DNA from: Iris pallida
Taxonomy: Eukaryota > Streptophyta > Magnoliopsida > Asparagales > Iridaceae
Direction of reading: 5' to 3'
DNA: 64,000 nucleotides
Assembly: GCA_029216955.1 (NCBI GenBank)
Contig: JANAVB010033217.1
Coordinates: 1,561,059-1,625,058 of the forward strand
In this document: positions 54,828-64,000 of the stretch, in pieces
Position numbering within the stretch: position 1 is the first letter of the stretch
Layout of the letters: each line of letters begins with the position of its first letter
Made by a program: the position numbers and the translations under genes
Notes under the pieces: model-generated
Databases searched by the model: none
The model's input: only the letters and a program-made list of their open reading frames with translations
Told to the model about the DNA's origin: nothing

Positions 54828-56552
54828 TATATATATATATATGTGTATATACTGCTTTTGACAGTATTTTATATATATATGTATATATTTTATAGTTAGT
54901 AAATTTTATATAAATATGTTTGTATTTATATATATATTCATATATGTATGTATTATGTATATATGTATATATTTTTCATGTATATATATATTAATATATA
55001 TACACTTTATTGTTAAGTATTTTCCTATATATGTATATATATTTATACATATATCTATATACCTTATAAATTAAGTATTATTCCCTTACATATATATATA
55101 TGTACTTTTAAAACATTTGTATGCATATTTTCACTATGCATAACTTTACCCTATTAAAATATTAATATTTATTTTGCACTATTACCAAATTGTATTTTAG
55201 TGTATTTAAATTACTGCAACCATTTGGTGTCCAAGTCTAGCATGGGTATTTGGACTCAAATGTGTTTTCACACATTCAAGACCTGTACAAGTTATATTGG
55301 ACTTGATTCATGGCCTTGGGTCCTGTATTTGAACTTTGGTTCAAATTATATACATGGACAAAATACGCAGATAATTAATTATTGTGTGCAATGCTGTTTT
55401 TGATTTTCTAAAAAATACTCAAAGTATTGCTAAAATTATGGAAAAATAGTTTTTTGATACTATGTTAAGTTGGCTAATTTAGTATAATTTTTGTAGTATT
55501 TAATTTACTGTTTTGCCACTAGTTTGGCATATGAAATCAAAACTCATTTTCTGTATACTTAGGAAAACTGATTTTTATAAAATATTTGTACTAGTTACTA
55601 AATTCCAGAAAAATTATAATAAATTTCTATGATTAACAAGGATCACCTTGGTACTTTACTTTAAGAAAAACTAGGCTTTTTGTCTACTTCAAAAATTGTT
55701 AGAACACAATGATCTTTTGATTTATTTATTGATTAATTACGACTTGTAGCTTTTGTGTTATTTGGAGTTTTAGTCGTGTTGAACCCCATCCCTCACTAGT
55801 GTAAAGACCCTAGGAAGTTAGTTAACATAGTGTGTCACCCCACTTTGGTCTCCTATGCCAAGACATCATTTTGGCTAGGTGTCCAATCACAAGTCGTATT
55901 TCACCTTTAGTGTCCTAGTGTCTTAGCTTAGTGTAAAACTAAGTTGTTGTATTTACTTCTATAGTGACGAGCTACCAGACATCCATAGCATTGTTATCGC
56001 AGCTTGTTTTATTTTGCTTTGCTAGAGGCAAGTACTTTCTACGAACTTTACATACTGCTATAAACCATAAAACTGTGAATCACCAACCATGTTAAATGCT
56101 GATCCTTGGGGTAGCAAGTTAGAACTTCACATGTTGTATTACTTTCAGTTTCTACCATGTTTATATAGTATCTCATAATCTCTCACATGCTTAAATAACG
56201 GGTTAAGGGGAAACTGCTAGTAGTGTTCGTGATCATGACCCCCTTCTCCGTATGTATTTACCGAGCACCGTTACATTCTATATGTATCTGTGTCGTATGT
56301 CTGGTCCCATGTTTGTGTATGGATATACACCGATGCCGTTATGTGTACGTATGTGCACATCAGAAAATTGATATGTACCGCTGTACATCCTGATTACCTA
56401 TTGACTGATCACTCACCTACTACAGTTTTAAACTTTAAAATGTATATCTATCGCCATGCTAAAACATACCTAAAACTGAACCAACATGATATGTCATTTC
56501 CTTTTCATCACATGATCAGTATTATATGTTTGTTAGATTTAGTACTTGCTCC

Positions 56553-56680
56553 CGTCCTGACAGGATAACGTTGTAGGTATCCTTACTGAGGAGGAGTTAC
56601 TCTGTGACACATACTATGGAGATACTGCCGAGGACCCGGCTCTGCTTTACGAGGATGTTCCTGCAGGAAACCTCGCCTAG
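56553..56680 (+). other. Acceptor-like module and acidic reading frame in the Tekay-like LTR
   Basis: CCCGTCCTGACAGGA then TTGTAG, followed by a frame with EEELLCDTYYGDTAED and a TAG stop at about 56678-56680. It is comparable with 2233-2384 in order and peptide (C-x-DTYYG) although the LTRs differ. Confidence 0.4.
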
Positions 56681-56965
56681 TTGTCTTTTGTTTACTTAGA
56701 CTTTTGAGAGTAGACATGTATTAGACTATATCATTTTGTAACTGGACATGTATCCAGTTTTACATTTCAGTTCACTTGTACTTGGACATTTTACTATATA
56801 CGACAACTTTTGTGTTTGGAGCATTTATGATTCTTCTTCACTTATAGAACTGTTAGCACATTTAGTCTTATCCTGTTGTCCTTAGAACAGCTTACTACGT
56901 TTTATCTCAACGTAGGCTGGGCATGACTCGGCCTGGCCCAACAATTTGGGTAGCAGGTCGTGACA

Positions 56966-57211
56966 TGTTTTTAGTGGTGGCCCATGCAGGTCCTGACTAA
57001 ACTGTTTGGTTACGTTATTGTACCAAGCATGCATGCAATTAGGAACTTAAGGTAATTAGACAACATTAGGAAAGACGCTTAGAACACTTAGAGGAATACT
57101 AGGATTGCAACATAGGAAATATGTCACATGTTTGCTATTATAATTAGATTTTCTTGCATATGATTGCTTGCTTTAAATAAGTCCTTATAAGTCTTTTTAT
57201 GTGTAATTTAG
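56966..57211 (+). promoter_or_regulatory. Leader with a shared putative primer site
   Basis: TGTTTTTAGTGGTGGCCCATGCAGG follows the LTR. The TGGTGGCCCATGCAGG word sits where a TGG-starting PBS is expected and is shared with 19794 and 48575 (near-identical at 48016), but it is not the initiator-Met sequence. The rest of the leader is AT-rich. Confidence 0.45.
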
Positions 57212-60200
57212 ATGGTGCTTACTCGTTCGTCCCAGTATGTTACCCCCGAGAATGGGGCCCTTCATATCCAGTCAGCTGACCGGTTGACTGATACACCTCC
57301 ACCTACCACATTTCCCCACTCCCCAGATCTACAGACCCAGATACCACCTTCCACATCCCAGGCCCGGCAGGACCCGATACTTCCACCACCCCCTATCACT
57401 ATACCCACCCAGGCTTCCGTCACACTCGACGGGACCCAGCTGCTCACACTGATCCAGGGGTTCCTAACAACCCATCAGGAGCAGACTACCCTACTCCGCC
57501 AGAGCATGGAGCGTTCTGAGGGACGTCCCGTGGTCCCACCACATGTAGAGCCACGGCAGAGAGCGGGGACGGTCAAGGACTTCATGGGTCTGAATCCCAA
57601 GGAGTTCTCCGGGACTGAGGGCATAGTAGTAGCTGATGACTGGCTAGATTCTGTAGAGAGGAAGCTTCTGGGAGTTAGGATGCCGGATGACCTTCAGGTC
57701 GAGGCAGCAGGATTTCTGCTGATAGACTTAGCCGGAGTCTGGTTCAGGAATGAGCCGTTGTTTGCGAGAGGTAGAGCCACCTGGGACCAGTTCAAGACCC
57801 AGTTCAAGAAGAAATTCTTCTCGACCACTGCTAGAGTAGCCATGGGGCTACGATTCCAGAACATCCAGCAGGGGAACCGTTCTGTTGATGACTATGCGGG
57901 AGAGTTTAGTCGCCTGAGCCATTTTGCTCCTAGTCTGGTTGCTGATCCAGAGGAGATGACCCGTAGGTTTTGCCATGGTCTAGTTCCAGACATTGGCATT
58001 CTTATAGTGGCAAACGGTACGACTGACTACTACCAGGGCCTAGAGTTAGCTCGGAGCATCGAGGAGCGTCTTCTGTCATGCAAGAGGCCGGCTTCTGTAC
58101 ATCATGAGGGACCGTCCAAGCGTCAGGCTTTCCAGCAGAGAGCGCCGACGCCACAGCAGACTTACCGTCCCCCTACACCACATCATCAGACCCCGCCAGT
58201 TAGAGCCCCGGGACCCCGACAGCAGCCGAAGGGAGGTTTTTGTGCATTCTGCAAGAGGGTAGGCCACGACGCTTCCATCTGCAGGAAGAAGTTGGGGCAG
58301 TGTTTGGCTTGTGGGTCTGCCACCCATCAGCTTCGAGAGTGCCCAGTAGCGAAGACTAGAGGACCGCTCCCGACTCAGCAGCAGAGGTTCGGGCAGCATC
58401 TGCAGCAGCAGAAGGGACCTCAGGGGAGGGTTTATAGTCTAGCCATTGAGCCGGAGCCGGAGCAGGTTTCGGAGCCGGATTACTTAGCTGACGTCATTAC
58501 AGGTCATGTTTATTTGCATACTTTTCTAGATGTATGTTTGTTTGATTCTGGTGCATCTTATAGCTTCCTATTATTAGAGTTTATGCATAAACATCATCTA
58601 GTAGCTACACCTACTGCGGAGATTAGTAGAGTGATGACGGGAGGAGGACCAGTGCCTATTAGATCTATCTATAGATGTTCTATTTTTATAGCCGGGAGAG
58701 AGTTCAGAGGGCGATTCTTTGTGATGCCACTCCCCGGTTATGATATCATATTGGGGATGGACTGGCTTAGCTATGCCCATGCATCTATAGATTGCTATGA
58801 GGGTAGTATTTTGTTCAGTCCCCCAGGCACAGCACCATTCAGTGTCAGGAGGACAGGGCCAGAGATCAGCCTAGAGCCGAACTGTTGTGCGACAGTCGGG
58901 GACGCAGCACCGCCACACCCTATCATTAGGGAGTTTATGGATGTATTCCCAGAGGATCTTCCAGGACTTCCGCCTGACAGAGATGTGGAGTTCACTATAG
59001 ATCTAGTGCCGGGTTCATCACCAGTATCCCGGGCTTGCTATAGAGTGAATCCCAAGGAGGCTATAGAGATGAAAGAGCAGATTGATGACCTGTTGAAAAA
59101 GGGTTTCATTCGATCCAGTGCTTCTCCATGGGGAGCGCCAGTGCTCTTTGTGCCTAAGAAGGATGGTACAGTCCGGTTGTGTATTGATTATCGGGCCTTG
59201 AATGCCATCACTATCAAGAACAAATATCCTCTGCCCAGGATAGATGATTTGTTCGACCAATTGAGCGGGGCGAAGGTGTTTTCCAGGATAGACTTGAGAT
59301 CCGGGTACCACCAGGTGAAGGTTAGGCCAACAGACATCCAGAAGACGGCGTTCAACACGAAGTACGGGCAGTACGAGTTTCTGGTGATGCCATTTGGTCT
59401 CACAAATGCGCCAGCTGTCTTCATGAACTTGATGAATAAGATATTTCACCAGTATCTGGATAAGTTCGTCGTAGTGTTTATCGACGACATCCTGATATAC
59501 TCGAAGACGCCAGAGGAGCATGCAGAGAACTTGCGGATAGTTTTGAGGATTCTGAGGCAGGAGAGATTGTTTGCCAAATTGCCGAAGTGCGAGTTCTTTT
59601 TAGACCGAGTGGAGTTTCTCGGCCATGTAGTCACTGGAGATGGAATCTCGGTGGATCCCAGGAAGATTGCTGCAGTTGAGACGTGGAAGGCTCCGACGTC
59701 AGTTTCAGAGATCAGGAGCTTTCTGGGTTTAGCAGGCTATTACAGAAAGTTCGTCCAGGACTTTGCTAGAATAGCTGAACCCATGACGAAGCTGACGCGG
59801 AAGGATGCAGAGTACATCTGGTCAGAGGACTGCCAGGCGGCATTTGAGGAGCTGAAGAGGAGGCTGACGACCGCTCCAGTTCTGACTTTACCTTCAGGTT
59901 CTGGAGGTTTCACCATATACAGTGATGCTTCTGGGAAGGGGCTAGGATGTGTTCTACAGCAGCATGGGAAAGTAATTGCTTATGCATCTAGGCAATTGCG
60001 GACTCATGAGAGGAATTATCCTACCCATGACCTCGAGTTAGCTGCGGTGATCTTTGCACTCAAGTTATGGAAACATTACTTATACGGAGAGCGTGTGGAA
60101 ATCTTTACTGACCACAAAAGTTTGAAGTATGTGTTCACGCAGAAAGAGCTGAACATGAGGCAAAGACGATGGTTGGAGTTGATGAAGGACTTCGACATCG

Positions 60201-60670
60201 ATTTACAGTATCACCCCGGGAAGGCAAATGTGGTGGCGGATGCGCTGAGCAGGCATCCGATGGCGTGGTACCTGATGATTGATTGGCATTTATGGGAGGA
60301 TCTGGAGAAGCTCGATATTGAGCTAGTTCGGCCAGGATCAGTGATACAGATGATGGCGCTTGACATTCAGTCAGGTTTGATGGAGCAGATCCGGGAGGCA
60401 CAGTCTACAGATGAGAGTCTTCGCAGACTTCGACCCCAGGCATTAGCTGGATTGCTGGATGACTTCACTATAGCAGAGGATGGATCCCTGAGGCATGGCA
60501 GTCGATTGTGCGTGCCGAAGGGAGAGCTGGTAGAGGCAGTCTTGCAGGAGGCACACCGATCGAGATATTCTATTCACCCTGGTGCTAACAAGATGTACCG
60601 TGACTTGCGGGAACATCTTTGGTGGCACGGGATGAAGAGGGATGTATCGCGTTTTACTCGAGATGCTTAG
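57212..60670 (+). CDS. Gag-protease-RT-RNase H polyprotein of the Tekay-like element
   Basis: 1152 residues without a stop. A Pro/Gln-rich N-terminus is followed by a gag domain at about 118-290 ([36 protein letters not shown]). Two CX2CX4HX4C zinc knuckles are at 344-357 and 364-377. Protease is at about 435-520 ([20 protein letters not shown]). RT is at about 600-800 with [29 protein letters not shown] and catalytic FIDD (757-760). RNase H is at about 895-1015 with YSDAS, LELAAV and TDHKSL. The integrase zinc finger begins near 1115 ([17 protein letters not shown]). The frame is lost at a 1-base deletion near 60658, giving TAG at 60668-60670 before the two Cys of the finger. Confidence 0.95.
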   Translation: MVLTRSSQYVTPENGALHIQSADRLTDTPPPTTFPHSPDLQTQIPPSTSQARQDPILPPPPITIPTQASVTLDGTQLLTLIQGFLTTHQEQTTLLRQSMERSEGRPVVPPHVEPRQRAGTVKDFMGLNPKEFSGTEGIVVADDWLDSVERKLLGVRMPDDLQVEAAGFLLIDLAGVWFRNEPLFARGRATWDQFKTQFKKKFFSTTARVAMGLRFQNIQQGNRSVDDYAGEFSRLSHFAPSLVADPEEMTRRFCHGLVPDIGILIVANGTTDYYQGLELARSIEERLLSCKRPASVHHEGPSKRQAFQQRAPTPQQTYRPPTPHHQTPPVRAPGPRQQPKGGFCAFCKRVGHDASICRKKLGQCLACGSATHQLRECPVAKTRGPLPTQQQRFGQHLQQQKGPQGRVYSLAIEPEPEQVSEPDYLADVITGHVYLHTFLDVCLFDSGASYSFLLLEFMHKHHLVATPTAEISRVMTGGGPVPIRSIYRCSIFIAGREFRGRFFVMPLPGYDIILGMDWLSYAHASIDCYEGSILFSPPGTAPFSVRRTGPEISLEPNCCATVGDAAPPHPIIREFMDVFPEDLPGLPPDRDVEFTIDLVPGSSPVSRACYRVNPKEAIEMKEQIDDLLKKGFIRSSASPWGAPVLFVPKKDGTVRLCIDYRALNAITIKNKYPLPRIDDLFDQLSGAKVFSRIDLRSGYHQVKVRPTDIQKTAFNTKYGQYEFLVMPFGLTNAPAVFMNLMNKIFHQYLDKFVVVFIDDILIYSKTPEEHAENLRIVLRILRQERLFAKLPKCEFFLDRVEFLGHVVTGDGISVDPRKIAAVETWKAPTSVSEIRSFLGLAGYYRKFVQDFARIAEPMTKLTRKDAEYIWSEDCQAAFEELKRRLTTAPVLTLPSGSGGFTIYSDASGKGLGCVLQQHGKVIAYASRQLRTHERNYPTHDLELAAVIFALKLWKHYLYGERVEIFTDHKSLKYVFTQKELNMRQRRWLELMKDFDIDLQYHPGKANVVADALSRHPMAWYLMIDWHLWEDLEKLDIELVRPGSVIQMMALDIQSGLMEQIREAQSTDESLRRLRPQALAGLLDDFTIAEDGSLRHGSRLCVPKGELVEAVLQEAHRSRYSIHPGANKMYRDLREHLWWHGMKRDVSRFTRDA

Positions 60671-61582
60671 TTTGCCAGCAGGTCAAGGCGGAGCGCTAGA
60701 GGCCAGCTGGTTTGTTGCAGCCGTTACCCATTCCTGAGTGGAAGTGGGAACATATTACGATGGACTTCGTTTCAGGGCTTCCTCATTCCCAAGGAGGGAA
60801 GGATGCCATCTGGGTCATCGTAGACAGGCTGACGAAGTGTGCGCACTTCATACCCTTCAAGGTGGGGCTTTCCACCGAGAAGTTGGCGGAGCTATACATG
60901 CAGCAGATAGTTCGTCTACATGGAGTGCCAGTGAGCATCGTGTCATACAGAGACAGCAGATTCACATCCCACTACTGGAGGAGCTTGCAGGAGGAATTGG
61001 GCAGTAGGCTCAAGTTCAGTACGGCGTACCACCCGCAGACAGATGGGCAGTCCGAGAGGACGATACAGACACTGGAGGATATGCTGAGGACTTGCGTGCT
61101 GGACTTCGGAGGATCATGGGAGAGCCATCTGCACTTGGTAGAGTTTTAATACAACAACAGATACCAGGCCAGTATTGGTATGTCTCCTTTCGAGGCGCTT
61201 TATGGACGACGGTGCCGGACACCGCTCTTTTGGGATGATGTCGGAGACAGAGTTATGCTTGGGCCAGAGATGATCACGGATGCAGCAGAGAAAGTCAGGA
61301 TGATCAGAGACAGGCTCAGAGTAGCTCAGGACAGACAGAAACACTGGGCTGATGCTAGTCGCAGGCCGATGGAGTTCGCAGACGGTGATATGGTACTAGT
61401 GAAGATATCACCTACCAGAGGGACGATCCGGTTCGGACGAGGAGGGAAGCTGAGCCCCAGATACATCGGGCCATTCGAGATACTTGGCAGGATCGGTGAG
61501 GTAGCTTACAGGGTTGCACTTCCACCCAACCTAGTAGGAGTTCACGACGTCTTCCACGTATCTCAGCTGAGGAGATATGTTC
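60671..61582 (+). pseudogene. Integrase of the Tekay-like element, broken
   Basis: In the shifted frame translation resumes with [11 protein letters not shown] (the zinc-finger Cys pair), then TAG 60697-60699, the integrase core (ITMDFVSGLP, TDGQSERTIQ), TAA 61147-61149 and the C-terminal part (FEALYGRRCRTP, VHDVFHVSQLRRYV). The second catalytic Asp, normally in SDRD, is Tyr (codon 60946-60948). At 61583 an opposite-strand LTR begins, before any chromodomain. One deletion, two nonsense changes, a lost catalytic residue and the insertion make it non-functional. Confidence 0.9.
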
Positions 61583-63405
61583 TGTCACGCCCCGAGTCGA
61601 CAAACCGTTCGTCCCCGGTGTTACTTTGCCGATTCGATCGTCCTCGCTAAGGCGTGATGCCGCACGAGCCTGGAGTTGCGCTCGTGCAAGGCAAGATGAC
61701 AAGTTCTCAAATGGTTATCGTTAAATTTTGATATTAATACGCCAAGTCGAAACTTCATAATTCACATCAGAATATAAGACGCAGTATAGGAAGATAGAAA
61801 TGCTTTTCATTCATAGCTTGCAACGAAGTGCAAGTCGTAATTTACATTGGATGCCGTTGCGGCTACATTGATTGAAAACAGAAAGAAGATACATTCGACA
61901 AGTTGCCTGAACTAACGCTTGCCGTCTCATACATTCGCCCCTTTATACATAAGCCGTCGACTTGAATTGGCTTCAAAATACTTCAGTATAGGAAGAGCTT
62001 CAAAACGCCTCTCCGCACTTCAGCTCCAGTTTAGTTGGGCGCGCCCGTCGCACCTGGGGAAATTGGGGGAATGGGATTAGCACACTTGCTAAGTGGACGA
62101 GACGAACCCACTCGTCTAAACCGACTCTGATTGTTAGGGTAGGCATGCTTTAGAGTTGTCTTTCTATTAGAACTAAATAATTCAGTTCATATTCGATAGC
62201 CATCTTTGCGTAATAAAGCATACAGTGAAACATAGCAGTTTATCATATTTCTTACCACGGCCGTGCTCGTCCCTGCATGAAAACAGAGATAATATTTACC
62301 CTGCATAAGACAATAGGTGAGCATGCTACTATCTTATATGCGGTCATTGATGTTACACATCACGTGGGACTATCTCAACGGCATTTCGGCCCGCTCAGTC
62401 TAGGTTGCAAGCCTGACTGACGGTCCCGCAATGCATCAGTGCCGAAGCACGATTATTCATTCCCCCTAGGTCGAGTCGATTCCGATGCCCCGGATATCGA
62501 TTCGAGGAAAATATCAACTTGTGCACAAGCTGTCCATGACCATGCCAATGCGTGAACAGTTTATATATGCAACCAGTTTTGTATAGCGCGGACAGTATTT
62601 AACGACATTATCATTTCCCCCAACTCATGCAATGTTTCATTTTCCTCAAGTCGTACTCCCGATTTAGCGTCCCGCAGGCACCAAATTGTCCGAGGCATCA
62701 TAACCCACAATCGCCGTTTCATAATATTTTGCAGCACTTGAAATAGTCTATCTTTTTCTGTAAACCTTAAACTTTTCGGTTTATGTGAAAAACTTGTATT
62801 TGTAAATCGATACGTTTTTCCCGAGTTCTTGACTTAGTGGATTGGCATGCAATTAACTTGGCATCGTTCGATTTGAATGGATTCGAAGCAAGGATTAAGT
62901 TTGCGGGACAGAATAGAAAAGAAGGCCGAATCACCCACCGATTACTTGGCTTCGTGCAGGTCGTCGAAGCGCTACGCAACGTCAATCCTTAGTTATGTGA
63001 GCTCCTGCAATGCATCAACACTTTGTTAGATTTCCTTCTTTTCCCCTTGCATCGAAATTTGTAATTGCATCCTTGAAAACGACGCGAAAGCACTTCAATC
63101 AAGCCAAGCGGCAAAGCTCCAAGAAAACCATACAGCGGTCCGGTCCCGTCGAAGGGACTCTTATAGAGAGCTCGCGCGCCGAGACGCAGCCCGCTGCATC
63201 TAGGACTTGTTCCAACAGAAGTCGTTCCATTAGTTGGATCGATTCTCGTATCTTCCGTCCAAATCGAATTGAATCGATGCCGCAAGGCGTTAACGTTTAC
63301 CAAGCTTAGCGATCGAGTCAGATGGCCATCTAAGTTCCCGGCCGATCTGACTCGGCGCTAGCATATTATGAAGTTCCGTCGCCTATCGAAAGCGGGGCGC
63401 TACAT
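61583..63405 (-). repeat. 3' LTR of a minus-strand chromovirus
   Basis: On the minus strand it starts TGTAGCGCCCCG (63405) and ends GGGGCGTGACA (61583), 1823 bp. The pol end of the same element lies immediately upstream (63465-64000, minus), so this is its 3' LTR, inserted into the integrase of the plus-strand element. The 5 bases at the left are TGTTC; the partner duplication is outside the window. Confidence 0.85.
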
Positions 63406-63464
63406 AATATACCACCAAGAAAAAGTTTCGTCCCGAAACTTAAGAACAAGGGTCGGACCTTAAT
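63406..63464 (-). promoter_or_regulatory. 3' UTR and polypurine zone of the minus-strand chromovirus
   Basis: Minus-strand GGGACGAAACTTTTTCTTGG followed by TGGTATATTA directly before the LTR; GGACGAAAC is a frequent word before the 3' LTR in this lineage. Confidence 0.55.
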
Positions 63465-64000
63465 TTAGACGAACAACGCAGGGTACTTCTCCTTCATCTC
63501 CGCCTCCATCTCCCATGTCGACTCCTCGACTGTATGGTTCCGCCAAAGCACGCAGACCAAGGACATCGACCGATTTCGCAGCACCTTTTCCTTGCGGTCC
63601 AAAATTTGAATAGGCTCCTCCGCGTAAGACAAGTCAGTACGCAGCTCCAACTGATCGAAGCTAACCACATGACTTGGATCGTGCACGTATTTTCGAAGTT
63701 GTGAAACGTGGAAAACATCGTGCACATCGGCTAAGGCAGGAGGTAGCGCGATCCGATAAGCAACCGTCGCAACTCGCTCAATGATCTCGAAGGGGCCTAC
63801 AAATCTCGGGCTCAATTTGCCTTTAACGCCGAACCGCATCACTCCGCGCATGGGCGTTACTTTCAGAAACACATGGTCCCCGGCCAAGAACTCTAGCGGT
63901 CGTCGACGAAGATCTGCGTAGCTCTTTTGTCGACTTTGTGCAATGCGGAGTCTATCTCGAATCAAGCGGACCTTTTCGACGGCCTGCTCCACCAGTTCCG
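63465..64000 (-). CDS. Integrase C-terminus and chromodomain of a minus-strand chromovirus (partial)
   Basis: The frame is open to the window edge, so the start is missing. About 178 residues are visible: VRLIRDRLRIAQSRQKSYAD, the GPY/F-type segment (FGVKGKLSPRFVGPFEI, YRIALPP), VHDVFHVSQLRKYV, then a chromodomain over the last 50 residues (EEPIQILDRKEKVLRN, VCVLWRNHTVEESTWE) ending KYPALFV. The chromodomain guides integration to particular chromatin in chromoviruses. No frame breaks are seen, so this copy may be younger than the one it interrupts. Confidence 0.9.
   Translation of the reverse strand, partial: ELVEQAVEKVRLIRDRLRIAQSRQKSYADLRRRPLEFLAGDHVFLKVTPMRGVMRFGVKGKLSPRFVGPFEIIERVATVAYRIALPPALADVHDVFHVSQLRKYVHDPSHVVSFDQLELRTDLSYAEEPIQILDRKEKVLRNRSMSLVCVLWRNHTVEESTWEMEAEMKEKYPALFV

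Larger units (their letters stand above)
53653..56965 (+). repeat. 5' LTR of the Tekay-like element
   Basis: It starts TGTAAGCCCCTATTT and ends CAGGTCGTGACA. It has a TATA box (54100-54106), telomere-motif-like CCCTAACCCTAA words after it, a donor-like GGGTAAG (54446-54450), a C19 run near 54644, an AT microsatellite (54778-54823) and an acceptor-like module with acidic frame (56553-56680). Confidence 0.8.
53653..61582 (+). mobile_element. Tekay-like Ty3/gypsy chromovirus, interrupted at its 3' end
   Basis: A 3313-bp 5' LTR (53653-56965), a leader, a gag-pro-RT-RNase H frame (57212-60670) and a broken integrase follow in standard gypsy order. The integrase is cut at 61583 by an opposite-strand LTR before any chromodomain, and the 3' LTR is not in the window. 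Clade placement rests on RT/integrase wording ([35 protein letters not shown]) and the double zinc knuckle. Confidence 0.85.

Noticed and set aside
61583..63405. LTR read as the 3' LTR of the plus-strand element at 53653
   Set aside because: Its sequence does not match the LTR at 53653-56965, and the adjoining pol end is on the minus strand.

Overview
The window is nuclear DNA of a flowering plant with a TE-rich, probably large genome. The evidence is one intron-rich plant housekeeping gene, plant-type LTR retrotransposons (Ty3/gypsy chromoviruses, Tat lineage, Ty1/copia), plant-like GT-AG introns and TATA boxes, and long (AT)n/(CA)n tracts. The species cannot be named from the sequence. Nothing bacterial, no CRISPR array, and no rRNA or tRNA gene was found.

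Layout. 1-2736 is the 3' part of a long gypsy-type LTR (family A), followed by a 0.5 kb compound microsatellite. 3246-6606 looks like an older minus-strand LTR split by a solo LTR (3696-6407, near-matching 5-bp target duplications). 6691-7262 is a 0.57 kb near-palindrome. 9255-13732 (minus) is the only host gene: a 15-exon cytosolic NADP-isocitrate dehydrogenase whose exons join into 408 residues. Next come a decayed hAT fragment and a decayed copia element (about 14.9-15.2 kb, continuing 27.0-28.5 kb). That copia element carries two opposite insertions of a second copia family (X) and a complete non-coding, LARD-like element (family N, 16634-27021, 3.1 kb LTRs, TSD GTGGT).

30252-48007 is a 4.5 kb family A LTR split by a complete 13.2 kb Tat-lineage Ty3/gypsy element (33942-47153, TSD GTACA). 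The Tat element has LTRs, PBS, an upstream ORF region, gag, protease, RT, degenerate RNase H, archaeal-type RNase H and integrase, all in one frame with four in-frame stops. Between pol and its 3' LTR it also has a self-contained antisense gene: TATA box, two coding exons that join in frame across a GT-AG intron, 101 residues. A short motif (ATGCGGCTCA and variants) is clustered upstream of both the LTR TATA box and the antisense TATA box.

After 48007 the family A leader and a gag stub switch into a family N-like non-coding internal domain (to 52357) and a partial N-type LTR. 53653-61582 is a Tekay-like chromovirus (3.3 kb 5' LTR, gag-pro-RT-RNase H ORF, broken integrase). It is interrupted at 61583 by the 3' LTR of a minus-strand chromovirus whose chromodomain-containing pol end reaches the window edge.

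The elements of most interest are the spliced antisense gene with its shared promoter motif, and a branch-point/acceptor-like module plus short acidic reading frame kept in otherwise different gypsy LTRs.
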